Below are positions 27,919 through 36,690 of a stretch of DNA of 64,000 bases, in pieces. The translations under genes and the position numbers were made by a program. The notes below the pieces were generated by a model. That model had not been told where the DNA came from and made no database searches. It was given only the letters and a program-made list of their open reading frames with translations. This DNA is from CAYJPK01 sp964372035 (lineage in GTDB: Bacteria; Desulfobacterota; Desulfovibrionia; Desulfovibrionales; Desulfovibrionaceae), in contig CAYJPK010000001.1 of the NCBI GenBank assembly GCA_964372035.1, forward strand, positions 74,701 to 138,700, read 5' to 3'. The stretch's first letter is position 1; the number at the start of each line of letters is the position of its first letter.

Positions 27919-28425
27919 ATGACTACTTTTTCAAATAGCGGCGATGATGTTAGCAAATTAGTTCAACTTGGAACGGGTAAATTAGATGTTCCAACTTCTC
28001 CAGACGCTAACATTTTTGAAGTTTTTCCAAACCGCTTTAAACGCCCATATATAATTAGCTTGGGATATCCAGAATTTACTTCACTTTGCCCGGTTACTGG
28101 TCAGCCAGATTTTGCAACTATCATTTTAGAATACATTCCACATGAATTATGTGTTGAATCAAAAAGTTATAAATTATACATGTTTGCATACCGTAACCAC
28201 CAATCATTTATGGAGTCAATTACTAACAACATACTAGATGATGTTGTCAAGACTTTATCTCCATATTGGTGTAGAGTGAAAGGTATTTTTACACCTCGTG
28301 GCGCAACACATATTCACGTTTTTGCAGAAGATTTTAAAGATTGTGCTGAAAAAAGTGAAATTGAAAAAATTGTTCATGAGTATAAAGTAGAAAATAAAGG
28401 ACGCTTTGATGCTACTTCTTATTGA
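27919..28425 (+). CDS. queF: NADPH-dependent 7-cyano-7-deazaguanine reductase QueF
   Basis: QueF reduces preQ0 to preQ1 in queuosine biosynthesis. The 168-residue single-domain (Bacillus-type) enzyme has the nucleophile Cys57 in FTSLCPVTGQPDF, the QueF motif ESKSYKLYMFAYRNHQSF and a C-terminal GGATHIHV-like strand (RGATHIHVF). No other queuosine genes are nearby. It overlaps the start of coaX by 17 bases, suggesting coupled translation. Confidence 0.93.
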   Translation: MTTFSNSGDDVSKLVQLGTGKLDVPTSPDANIFEVFPNRFKRPYIISLGYPEFTSLCPVTGQPDFATIILEYIPHELCVESKSYKLYMFAYRNHQSFMESITNNILDDVVKTLSPYWCRVKGIFTPRGATHIHVFAEDFKDCAEKSEIEKIVHEYKVENKGRFDATSY

Positions 28426-29188
28426 TATTGGCAATACATCAATGAAAATTGGAATGTCAGATGGTAATAAGTTAATTAGTGTTTATAATTTGCCAACTGA
28501 TTTTATTAGTCAAAGTGCAGATAGCCTCGGTCTTAGATTGCATGCACTAATTGAACACGCCAAACTTTGTGAAAAAATTAGCTCTTGCATAGTTAGCTCA
28601 GTTGTACCAAGTATGGATCAACTTTTGCGTCATGCTTGTGAGCGATTTTTGGGTGTAAAGGCAGTTTTTGCTCATCAAGAAGTTGAAATTCCATTAACTA
28701 ACCATTATGAATCACCAAAAGAGGTTGGAGCAGATAGGTTAGTTGCTGCTTATGGGGCTAGAAAATTATATCCTGAGGCAATGTCACTGATTTGTGTTGA
28801 TTATGGCACAGCAACGACATTTGACTGTGTTAGTGAAAATGCTTATATTGGGGGCTTAATCTGTCCAGGACTTATGTCTTCTTTAGGTGCTTTAGCAACA
28901 AGAACGGCAAAATTGCCACGCATAGCGCTTGAAGAAGGTAATTTAGGAAAAATACCAATGGTTGGCAGAAATACAACAACAAGTTTAAATCATGGTTTTA
29001 TATTTGGTTTTGCTGCAATGACTGAAGGTCTTTGTAAGCAACTTAGCCAAACTTTAGAAGGTGATATAAAGGTTGTTGCAACTGGTGGCTTTGCTAGCGG
29101 ACTTGCAAAGGTAACACCGTGTATTGATGCTGTGCATACAGATTTGATTTTAGATGGTTTAAGATTTTTATATAACGATATTAAATAA
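28409..29188 (+). CDS. coaX: Type III pantothenate kinase CoaX
   Basis: This 259-residue enzyme phosphorylates pantothenate in coenzyme A synthesis. It belongs to the ASKHA fold: N-terminal LLIDIGNTSMKIG phosphate motif, GADRLVAAYGA, CVDYGTATTFD and GGLICPG, and a C-terminal VVATGGFASGL adenosine motif. The start ATG at 28409 has AAAGGA upstream; an in-frame TTG three bases earlier is less likely. It overlaps queF and is followed by enolase after 18 bases. Confidence 0.95.
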   Translation: MLLLIDIGNTSMKIGMSDGNKLISVYNLPTDFISQSADSLGLRLHALIEHAKLCEKISSCIVSSVVPSMDQLLRHACERFLGVKAVFAHQEVEIPLTNHYESPKEVGADRLVAAYGARKLYPEAMSLICVDYGTATTFDCVSENAYIGGLICPGLMSSLGALATRTAKLPRIALEEGNLGKIPMVGRNTTTSLNHGFIFGFAAMTEGLCKQLSQTLEGDIKVVATGGFASGLAKVTPCIDAVHTDLILDGLRFLYNDIK

Positions 29189-30493
<1,305 letters not shown>

Positions 30494-30514
30494 TTCTTTT
30501 TAATTTTTCTTATT

Positions 30515-30570
30515 AAGTCCCATGGATTAGCATGTTTAATCATATATGCTAAACTATGGGACTTTTTTAT
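30515..30570 (+). terminator. Intrinsic terminator after eno
   Basis: AGTCCCAT (30516–30523) pairs with ATGGGACT (30556–30563), with further inner pairing TTAGCA/TGCTAA, and is followed by a run of T. It separates eno from the sigma-54-driven fliK. Confidence 0.88.
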
Positions 30571-30648
30571 TTGAATTTATTAGTTTTTTATATAAAAGTG
30601 ACTAAGCCAGCTTTGCGTATCAAAACAATTGCCAAAGTGAATATCATC

Positions 30649-30664
30649 TGGCACGTATCTTGCT
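30649..30664 (+). promoter_or_regulatory. Sigma-54 promoter of fliK
   Basis: TGGCACG-TATC-TTGCT matches the sigma-54 –24/–12 consensus at every conserved position, with GG and GC ten bases apart. It lies about 28 bases ahead of the fliK start codon. Confidence 0.88.
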
Positions 30665-30691
30665 TAATAACAGGCATAAAGGAGAATGACT

Positions 30692-32461
30692 ATGCAATTT
30701 ATGCCTGCTATAAATTCAAATACTAATGATATTTCAGCTCTTGCACAAGAATCACAAAATTCTTATTCTTTAGCACTGTCTAAGGATAGCAGGGGTTTTT
30801 CTTCATTACTAGACAACTATTTCGAAAATAGTCCGGCAGAAGTTACTCCTACTATGCTAGACTATAATCCAACAAGTTCATACACTGACTCAAATCTTGG
30901 ATACGATAGTTCGGAAGATTTTTCCTATTCAGATTATGAAGTTTATGACTATACTAATGTAAACATCAATCCATCGCAAGCTTATGAAGAAGTTCGTTTA
31001 ACAGAAAGTGAGGTTAATAAGCTTGCTGATAAACTAGAAGCAGATGGCGTTGACCCTGAAATTGTACATGAAATTCGTGAACTTGGCGAAAATGTAGCTG
31101 GTATTACTCCTAGTGATTTAGCTAAGCAAATCATGGAAAAATTACAAACTCCAGCTGAAATAACTGATAAAGATTTACAAAATATTTTTTCACTTATGCA
31201 TAGTATTTCAGGCAATAATGCTCCTAATTTAGTTGATAATATTAGAGCTGGTCAAAAAAATACTGCATGGCAAAATTTTACAAATAGCTTGAATGCTGAT
31301 CCAAATAAATTAATTACAGTTAATAAAGATGATTTAATTTCATTTGCAAAAGGTCTTAATTTATCAAATGATGCCATTCAATCAATAAATAATATTTTTG
31401 GTAATAATTCTAAACTCACATTAAAAGCAGGTGATTTAGATAAATTATTAACATTACCAAAACAAGAAATGGCAGATTACTTAAAAAACATTCAAGACTT
31501 AGCAGCAAGCCTTGATAAAAATTCAGCTAGCATTTTACAAGAAGCTAGAATTAGAACAGAAAAAGAAAAATCTGCATTCTTAAAAAGTGAAAAAAGTGTT
31601 GATCAGTCAGATATTTTGATTAAGGACACTGTAACTCGCAATGGCTTAACTGCTAATAATCTTGAAGAAAATAAAGTATTTGAAAACTCTGGACTTAAAG
31701 ATAGCTTACAAGATGCTATGAATAAGTCTAAAGATCAAGACTTAACAGTTAAAAACGGTAATACAACTGATCTTACAAGTGATAAAAATGGTCAAGATGC
31801 TAAAAACTTCCAAGGTTCAAAAGATGGTAGTGAATTTATGTTTGATAAAAAAGGCACAGCATTTTTTGAATCATTAATTACAAGAACTGAAGTTCGTACT
31901 GACCAAATGTTTACTTTTGGTTCACTACTTCAAACAAGTAGCCAACTAAATACCGGTAACAACGTTTCAGGAGCACCACTTACTCAACAGCAAGCAGCTC
32001 AAGCTTTAAATCAAATGAAAAGCGGAATGCTTACAGCTATGAAAGATGGAGCAACAAAGCTTGAAATTCAACTTACACCAACAGAACTTGGCGCAGTTAA
32101 TGTTGTTCTTGTTTCTAGAAATGGTGAAGTTAGTGCAATGCTGCGACCAGAGCGCGCCGAAACAGCTCAACTTTTTAATCAACAAGCTGATGCAATTAAA
32201 GCAAGTCTTGAACAACAGGGGATTAAAGTTGAAAAAGTAGAAGTTCAAACTCAGCTTCAAGATAATCGCAACAATAATAACTGGCAAGGCACTGATCAAC
32301 ATAACAATGCTAAAGAACAGCAAGAAATGGCTGATCAGCAACAAAGAGCATTAAGGTTAGGGCGTATTGGTCGTGAGGAACGTGAAAGCATGATGTCAAC
32401 TAGTGATATAGATGAAAGTTTGTCAGATATTGCTTTGAATGGTTTGCACCTTGTTGCTTAA
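30692..32461 (+). CDS. fliK: Flagellar hook-length control protein FliK
   Basis: This 589-residue secreted ruler protein has a poorly conserved, Asn/Ser/Asp-rich N-terminal part and a C-terminal hook-length control domain (about 440–535) with LEIQLTPTELGAVNVVLVSRNGEV and ERAETAQLFNQQADAIKASLEQQGI-type sequence (given in parts). The tail is Gln/Asn-rich. FliK measures hook length and triggers the export switch from hook to filament proteins. I chose the ATG at 30692 because AAAGGAG lies seven bases ahead of it, but only one base before an in-frame ATG at 30686. The stop codon is immediately followed by the N run, so the gene is complete. Confidence 0.9.
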   Translation: MQFMPAINSNTNDISALAQESQNSYSLALSKDSRGFSSLLDNYFENSPAEVTPTMLDYNPTSSYTDSNLGYDSSEDFSYSDYEVYDYTNVNINPSQAYEEVRLTESEVNKLADKLEADGVDPEIVHEIRELGENVAGITPSDLAKQIMEKLQTPAEITDKDLQNIFSLMHSISGNNAPNLVDNIRAGQKNTAWQNFTNSLNADPNKLITVNKDDLISFAKGLNLSNDAIQSINNIFGNNSKLTLKAGDLDKLLTLPKQEMADYLKNIQDLAASLDKNSASILQEARIRTEKEKSAFLKSEKSVDQSDILIKDTVTRNGLTANNLEENKVFENSGLKDSLQDAMNKSKDQDLTVKNGNTTDLTSDKNGQDAKNFQGSKDGSEFMFDKKGTAFFESLITRTEVRTDQMFTFGSLLQTSSQLNTGNNVSGAPLTQQQAAQALNQMKSGMLTAMKDGATKLEIQLTPTELGAVNVVLVSRNGEVSAMLRPERAETAQLFNQQADAIKASLEQQGIKVEKVEVQTQLQDNRNNNNWQGTDQHNNAKEQQEMADQQQRALRLGRIGREERESMMSTSDIDESLSDIALNGLHLVA

Positions 32462-32462
32462 T

Positions 32463-32562
32463 NNNNNNNNNNNNNNNNNNNNNNNNNNNNNNNNNNNNNN
32501 NNNNNNNNNNNNNNNNNNNNNNNNNNNNNNNNNNNNNNNNNNNNNNNNNNNNNNNNNNNNNN
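32463..32562. other. Assembly gap of exactly 100 N
   Basis: Positions 32463–32562 are N. A run of exactly 100 is a usual scaffold spacer, so the true distance and content between fliK and flgD are unknown. Confidence 0.98.
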
Positions 32563-32628
32563 TAACTGAATTTAAGTTTATATAAAATTTTAAAACTGGC
32601 AATTATTTCCCTTATAAAAGATATGTAT

Positions 32629-32642
32629 GGGCAATAATTGCC
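32629..32642. promoter_or_regulatory. Candidate activator site upstream of the flgD sigma-54 promoter
   Basis: GGGCAATAATTGCC contains a perfect inverted repeat (GGCAAT-A-ATTGCC). It is centred about 95 bases upstream of the –24 element of flgD, a normal distance for a sigma-54 enhancer-binding protein. A related half-site, TGGCAATTATTTCC, lies at 32597–32610. Confidence 0.45.
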
Positions 32643-32730
32643 TAATTGCGTCCAATTTTTGAGACTGTCAATGTTTTTTATTCTTTTATATCAATATGTT
32701 ATATAAAAACACCATATATAACTACTGATT

Positions 32731-32746
32731 TGGCAAGCTTTATGCA
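32731..32746 (+). promoter_or_regulatory. Sigma-54 promoter of flgD
   Basis: TGGCAAG-CTTT-ATGCA keeps the essential GG and GC with correct ten-base spacing and differs from consensus at two lesser positions. It lies about 55 bases ahead of the flgD start. Confidence 0.8.
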
Positions 32747-32801
32747 TAACTAAAGGTAAATAGGAATATTTTATCTTTAATATGTCGAAAGAGAGGATTT
32801 T

Positions 32802-33587
32802 ATGTCACAAACAACAAGCGTTACAGATAGCCAATATGCAAGTGCGACAGGTAGCTTAACTAGTGGTGCAACTGGTAGCTCTGAAATGGGTAAAGATGAG
32901 TTTTTACTCTTGCTTGTTACACAATTTCAATATCAAGATCCTCTTAATCCAATGGAAGATAAAGAATTTATTGCTCAATTAGCACAGTTCTCAGCACTTG
33001 AACAAAGCATGAACATGAATGAAAATATGCAACTCATGCTTACTGCTCAGCAAGAAAGTAATACTATGGGAGCTGTAAGTTATATGGGTAAAGAAGTTCT
33101 GGCTCGTGGTTACCAAGTTAGTGTTGAAGATGGTAATGTCACTACCTTTCAATATGCTCTTGAGGAAGAAGCTGCAACGGGCTATGTTAATATTCTTGAT
33201 GCGAACAATCAATTTGTTACAAGTATTGACTTACCTGCAAAAGGTGCTGGTATTCACGACTTCCCTTGGGATGGCAAAGATGCTGATGGTAACACTGTTC
33301 CTGATGGTGTTTATACAATTGGCTTAGTATGTAAAGATGCAGAAGGTCAAGCTATTATTGCTGATACTCAAGTTGGTGGGCTTGTAACAGGTGTTAACTA
33401 TTACGGTAATGACCAATATCTTAAATTTAGCGACGGTCGTCTTGTTGCTCTTGCAGAAGTTCGTGAAATTATTGAACCTGACAAGGTGAGTGTTGATGAT
33501 GAAAGTGCTGATTCTGGTTCAAGCTCATCTGGCTCAACCGATAGTGACTCAATAGCTGGCACTGGAGATACAACAACTGGTGGTTAA
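32802..33587 (+). CDS. flgD: Flagellar hook assembly protein FlgD
   Basis: FlgD is the scaffold cap for hook polymerisation. The 261-residue protein has the conserved N-terminal export and capping region (KDEFLLLLVTQFQYQDPLNPMEDKEFIAQLAQFSALEQ, quoted here only as landmarks KDEFLLLL and FQYQDPLNPMED), a Tudor-like/FlgD-Ig domain (about 95–220) with FPWDGKDADGNTVPDGVYTI, and a Ser/Gly/Asp-rich tail of about 35 residues. The ATG follows GAGAGGA. The sigma-54 promoter upstream and the terminator downstream make it a single-gene unit; flgE, usually next, is absent. Confidence 0.93.
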   Translation: MSQTTSVTDSQYASATGSLTSGATGSSEMGKDEFLLLLVTQFQYQDPLNPMEDKEFIAQLAQFSALEQSMNMNENMQLMLTAQQESNTMGAVSYMGKEVLARGYQVSVEDGNVTTFQYALEEEAATGYVNILDANNQFVTSIDLPAKGAGIHDFPWDGKDADGNTVPDGVYTIGLVCKDAEGQAIIADTQVGGLVTGVNYYGNDQYLKFSDGRLVALAEVREIIEPDKVSVDDESADSGSSSSGSTDSDSIAGTGDTTTGG

Positions 33588-33608
33588 CAGTATATAAATA
33601 AATTTTAT

Positions 33609-33646
33609 AAAGGCACAGCTAATAAAAAATAGTTGTGCCTTTTATT
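33609..33646 (+). terminator. Intrinsic terminator after flgD
   Basis: AAAGGCACA-G-CTA pairs with TAG-T-TGTGCCTTT with one mismatch, followed by a short T run. Confidence 0.85.
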
Positions 33647-33716
33647 TGTATTAGTAGAAATTAATAATGTATGCAAGAAAAATTGCCAGAGCTTATTCTT
33701 TAAAAAGTAGGGGAGT

Positions 33717-34745
33717 TTAGCCTTTTATTTCTGCTATTAGCTTTAGAAGCTTTTCAACATCTTCTTTTGGAGTTGCAAAAGAAGTAACAAATCTCGCTTC
33801 TATATTAATGCCATCTCTAGCAAGCTCGCTATTAAAATGACAATGCTTTGAAATTTTATCACTAAAATCATTAGAAAAAATAACAAAAACCATATTTGTT
33901 TCAACTTCAGCCACAAGTTCAAAACCTAAACTTTCTAAACCATCACCAAGTAATTTTGCCATTTTATTGGAGTTTTTAGCAATTTCAATAAATAAATCAT
34001 CTTTAAGTAATTCTTCAAATTGAATTCCCAGAAATCTAGCGTTAGCCAAAAGTGCACCATTTTGCTTAATATAATAACGCATGTTTGATTTTAATTCATC
34101 ATTTAAAATAATTAGAGCCTCGCCAAACATAGCACCATTTTTTGCTGCACCAAGATAAAAAACATCACATAGATCAGCAATTTCTTCTAAGCTTATATCA
34201 TTATTTTCACAGGCTAAAGCAGTTGAAAGTCTAGCTCCATCAAGATATAAATAAAGATTGTTAGTCTTACAATATTTACTAATTTCAACAAGTTCTGATT
34301 TTTTATAAATAGTGCCTAGTTCAGTTGAGTTTGAAATATAAACCATCTTTGGCTTTACCATATGCTCATTGTTATGAACTTTAACTACCTTATCTATCAT
34401 TTCTGGAGTTAATTTTGCATTTGCTGAAGGAATTTCAATAATTTTATGACCACTGGCTTCAATTGCACCAGTTTCATGCACCGCAATATGAGCTAAGTCT
34501 GTAGCAACAACAGCTTCAAAAGAACGTAAAAAAGCAGATATAGCAGTTCTATTTGTTTGCGTTCCTCCAACTAACAGATGAACTGCGGCATTGGGCTTAT
34601 TTATACGCTTGCGAATTAATTCACAAGCATTTAAGGAGTGAGCATCTTCTCCATATCCACCATGCTGTTCATGGTTAGTTTTTATTAATGCCTCTAAAAT
34701 ATTAGGGTGCATGCCTTCACTGTAATCATTTCTTAAAAATATCAT
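33717..34745 (-). CDS. Low-specificity threonine aldolase
   Basis: This 342-residue PLP enzyme of the beta-eliminating lyase family cleaves L-threonine (and allo-threonine) to glycine and acetaldehyde. Visible features are the N-terminal FLRNDYSEGMHP, YGED, the aromatic-stacking HxAVHETGA segment (His90), Asp169 in LYLDGARLS and the Schiff-base Lys202 in YLGAAKNGAMFGEA. Start 34745 was chosen for its GGAGGAAG site; an in-frame start four codons upstream overlaps that site. It is monocistronic, with a sigma-70-like promoter just upstream on the minus strand. A glycine-supply role is likely. Confidence 0.9.
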   Translation of the reverse strand: MIFLRNDYSEGMHPNILEALIKTNHEQHGGYGEDAHSLNACELIRKRINKPNAAVHLLVGGTQTNRTAISAFLRSFEAVVATDLAHIAVHETGAIEASGHKIIEIPSANAKLTPEMIDKVVKVHNNEHMVKPKMVYISNSTELGTIYKKSELVEISKYCKTNNLYLYLDGARLSTALACENNDISLEEIADLCDVFYLGAAKNGAMFGEALIILNDELKSNMRYYIKQNGALLANARFLGIQFEELLKDDLFIEIAKNSNKMAKLLGDGLESLGFELVAEVETNMVFVIFSNDFSDKISKHCHFNSELARDGINIEARFVTSFATPKEDVEKLLKLIAEIKG

Positions 34746-34772
34746 AACTTCCTCCAAAATAAAAACAAGTCA

Positions 34773-34800
34773 AATATATAAGTTGTATAGATTAAGTCAA
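34773..34800 (-). promoter_or_regulatory. Probable sigma-70 promoter of the threonine aldolase gene
   Basis: On the minus strand TTGACT (34800–34795) and TATATT (34778–34773) are 16 bases apart, about 28 bases ahead of the start codon. Confidence 0.55.
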
Positions 34801-35192
34801 TAGCTAAAAACTATATTTTTTTTACGATAAATAAAATCAAAATAAAAATTTTATTAAGTAGCATGAAAAAAGACTTAGTTTCAACATTTTAAAAAAGCTA
34901 ATTTAAATTTCAATGTATTTTCAAAGATCTACAAACATAAAATACCTTAAGCAAAAAAACTTGTAAGCCAAGGATTAAAAAAACTCATCTTTAAAAATCA
35001 TAAAAAGAAAAAAGTTCATTTGAAGATAGTTAGAACAAAAGACAGTAGGTTAGATTTATTTTAACAATTGCTACTCTCATTTTAATGTATAATTGTCCCA
35101 TAATGATAATTATGTTAACTTTGATGTTTCAATATAGATGTTTTTCAATAAATATATTCAATTATATTATATAAATAGATATAAGTTACTTA

Positions 35193-35231
35193 AAATGCTT
35201 GGTCCGTTTTATCTAAAGGATTATTTGCATC
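35193..35231 (-). repeat. Inverted partial copy of the DUF3179 coding sequence
   Basis: Read on the minus strand this 39-base segment matches 35670–35708 on the plus strand at 36 of 39 positions and would encode DANNPLDKTDQAF against DANNSLDKTDQVF in the gene. In-frame stop codons lie close to both ends, so it is a remnant or a structural element, not a working gene. Confidence 0.85.
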
Positions 35232-35398
35232 GTTTGCTTAGTTAAATTTGTTTTGGCATCTAGTGTTTTAAATTTATTCTTCATATTCACTCTTTTCTGT
35301 TGTATAAAAAATGATTTAAATTTAAGCCAAAATAAGCCGCTCTTTTATTTTTTTTGAGCTACGACTCATTTTAATAAAAAATGTCTTATTTTAGAACT

Positions 35399-35426
35399 TT
35401 GCTTAATTAAAAGATTGTGGTATTAT
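35399..35426 (+). promoter_or_regulatory. Possible promoter of the DUF3179 gene
   Basis: TTGCTT and TATTAT separated by 16 bases, about 43 bases upstream of the start codon. The –35 element is imperfect. Confidence 0.4.
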
Positions 35427-35468
35427 TTTTTCATCATGTTATGCTACTATTTTATTGAGGTATAAATT

Positions 35469-36608
35469 ATGCTAAAAATATTTAAGAAAACTAAATTGTT
35501 ATCTATTTTATTAGCTTGTACACTTTCTTGTTCTTTGTATAGCTATAGCTCTTTTGCAATGCCACGAACAAATGAAGAATTGAAGCATATTTTTGATACG
35601 CTAACGCAAACACCTGTAGAATATGGTAGTATTCCAGCACTTTACAATCCAGAGCTTATAACTGTTAGTGATGCAAATAATTCTTTAGATAAAACTGACC
35701 AAGTATTTTTGGTTGCTTATCCTAATGGTGAAATTCGTGTTTACCCCCAACGAATTATGGTTTGGCATGAAGTTGTAAACGAGCTTATAGATGGTCAATC
35801 ATATGCTGTTACCTATTCACCAATTTCTGGTTGCTTTGCAAGCTATGAAAGCACCTTAAATGGTACTAATTTAATGTTTGATGTTGATGGTAGATTATAC
35901 AATAATAACAGCGTATTACGTGATAGAAACACTGGTAGCCTGTGGTTGCAAATCACTGGAGTTGCATTTGAAGGTCCATTAAAAGGACGTGGACTTAAAC
36001 TTTTGCCTATTATTTGGACTAATTGGGAAAAAGCCCGTACAGCATTTCCAAATGCAAAAGTTATGACAAAACCACTTAATACGCAGCGTTCATACGGTCG
36101 TGACCCCTATGGTTCATATGAGCCTGGAGTTGTTTCATACTATCAAAACGAAACTATTCATTTTCAAGTTTCAAAATATGATAAGAAATTTAAACCAAAG
36201 AATGAAATAATCGGTATTGAATATAAAAATTTATTTTTATCAATTGATATTGATTATGTAAAAAAAGAAGGCTTTGTTAACTTCTTTGTTGGACCATATC
36301 CATTATTAGCTGTTCACGATAAATATCTTGATATTATTAGAGTTTTTACTCGTAATGTTTGGGATCAAGCTACCCTATTTAATGTTGTAAACGGACAACT
36401 AGTTGATATTGATACCAACACAGTCTGGAACATGGACGGTATAGCTGTTGATGGAAAATTAAAAGGTGCAAGCCTTGAACAACTATTTGGAATATATTCC
36501 TTTTGGTTTGTATGGTCAGCAATTAATAATGATACTATAACTGTTCCTGGTGAAAGTATGGTTCCAAAGTCTGCCCTTATTCGTGGAAATATCGGTAGCA
36601 TAAAGTAA
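35469..36608 (+). CDS. Exported DUF3179 domain protein
   Basis: This 379-residue protein has a signal peptide (about 1–30, ending SSFA) and a DUF3179 domain recognised by VYPQRIMVWHEVVNELIDG, AVTYSPISG, DRNTGSLWLQITGVAFEGPLKG and the later RSYGRDPYGSYE block. The family is widespread and its function is not known; many members have two cysteines in a TYCPLC-like position, which here read TYSPIS, with a Cys two residues further on. It stands alone, with a GAGG site ahead of the start and a long leader. Part of residues 67–80 is duplicated in inverted form in that leader. Confidence 0.82.
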   Translation: MLKIFKKTKLLSILLACTLSCSLYSYSSFAMPRTNEELKHIFDTLTQTPVEYGSIPALYNPELITVSDANNSLDKTDQVFLVAYPNGEIRVYPQRIMVWHEVVNELIDGQSYAVTYSPISGCFASYESTLNGTNLMFDVDGRLYNNNSVLRDRNTGSLWLQITGVAFEGPLKGRGLKLLPIIWTNWEKARTAFPNAKVMTKPLNTQRSYGRDPYGSYEPGVVSYYQNETIHFQVSKYDKKFKPKNEIIGIEYKNLFLSIDIDYVKKEGFVNFFVGPYPLLAVHDKYLDIIRVFTRNVWDQATLFNVVNGQLVDIDTNTVWNMDGIAVDGKLKGASLEQLFGIYSFWFVWSAINNDTITVPGESMVPKSALIRGNIGSIK

Positions 36609-36690
36609 AATTATAGTTATAAAAAGAAATTACTATGTAGAATATGATATCGTGTGATGTCATATTAAAATATTATAAAGGAATATATTT

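Larger units (their letters stand above)
34801..35468. other. Long AT-rich non-coding region with an inverted gene fragment
   Basis: No convincing gene is visible in this stretch of about 670 bases. It holds an inverted near-copy of part of the downstream DUF3179 gene (35193–35231), a Fur-box-like sequence at 35100–35118 (14 of 19 positions of the classic consensus), and a possible promoter TTGCTT/TATTAT (35399–35404 and 35421–35426) for the DUF3179 gene. A 23-codon minus-strand open frame at about 35215–35284 is probably not a gene. Confidence 0.6.

Noticed and set aside
33671..33690. A sigma-54-like sequence on the minus strand after flgD
   Set aside because: TGGCAATTTTTCTTGC has GG and GC separated by one base too many, and it would point back into flgD, not at a gene start. 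It is better seen as a copy of the GGCAATTNTT element.
35215..35284. A small minus-strand open frame of 23 codons upstream of the DUF3179 gene
   Set aside because: It has a GAGTGA sequence ahead of its ATG, but its 3' end lies in the inverted gene fragment in a different frame and it matches nothing; coding function is unlikely.
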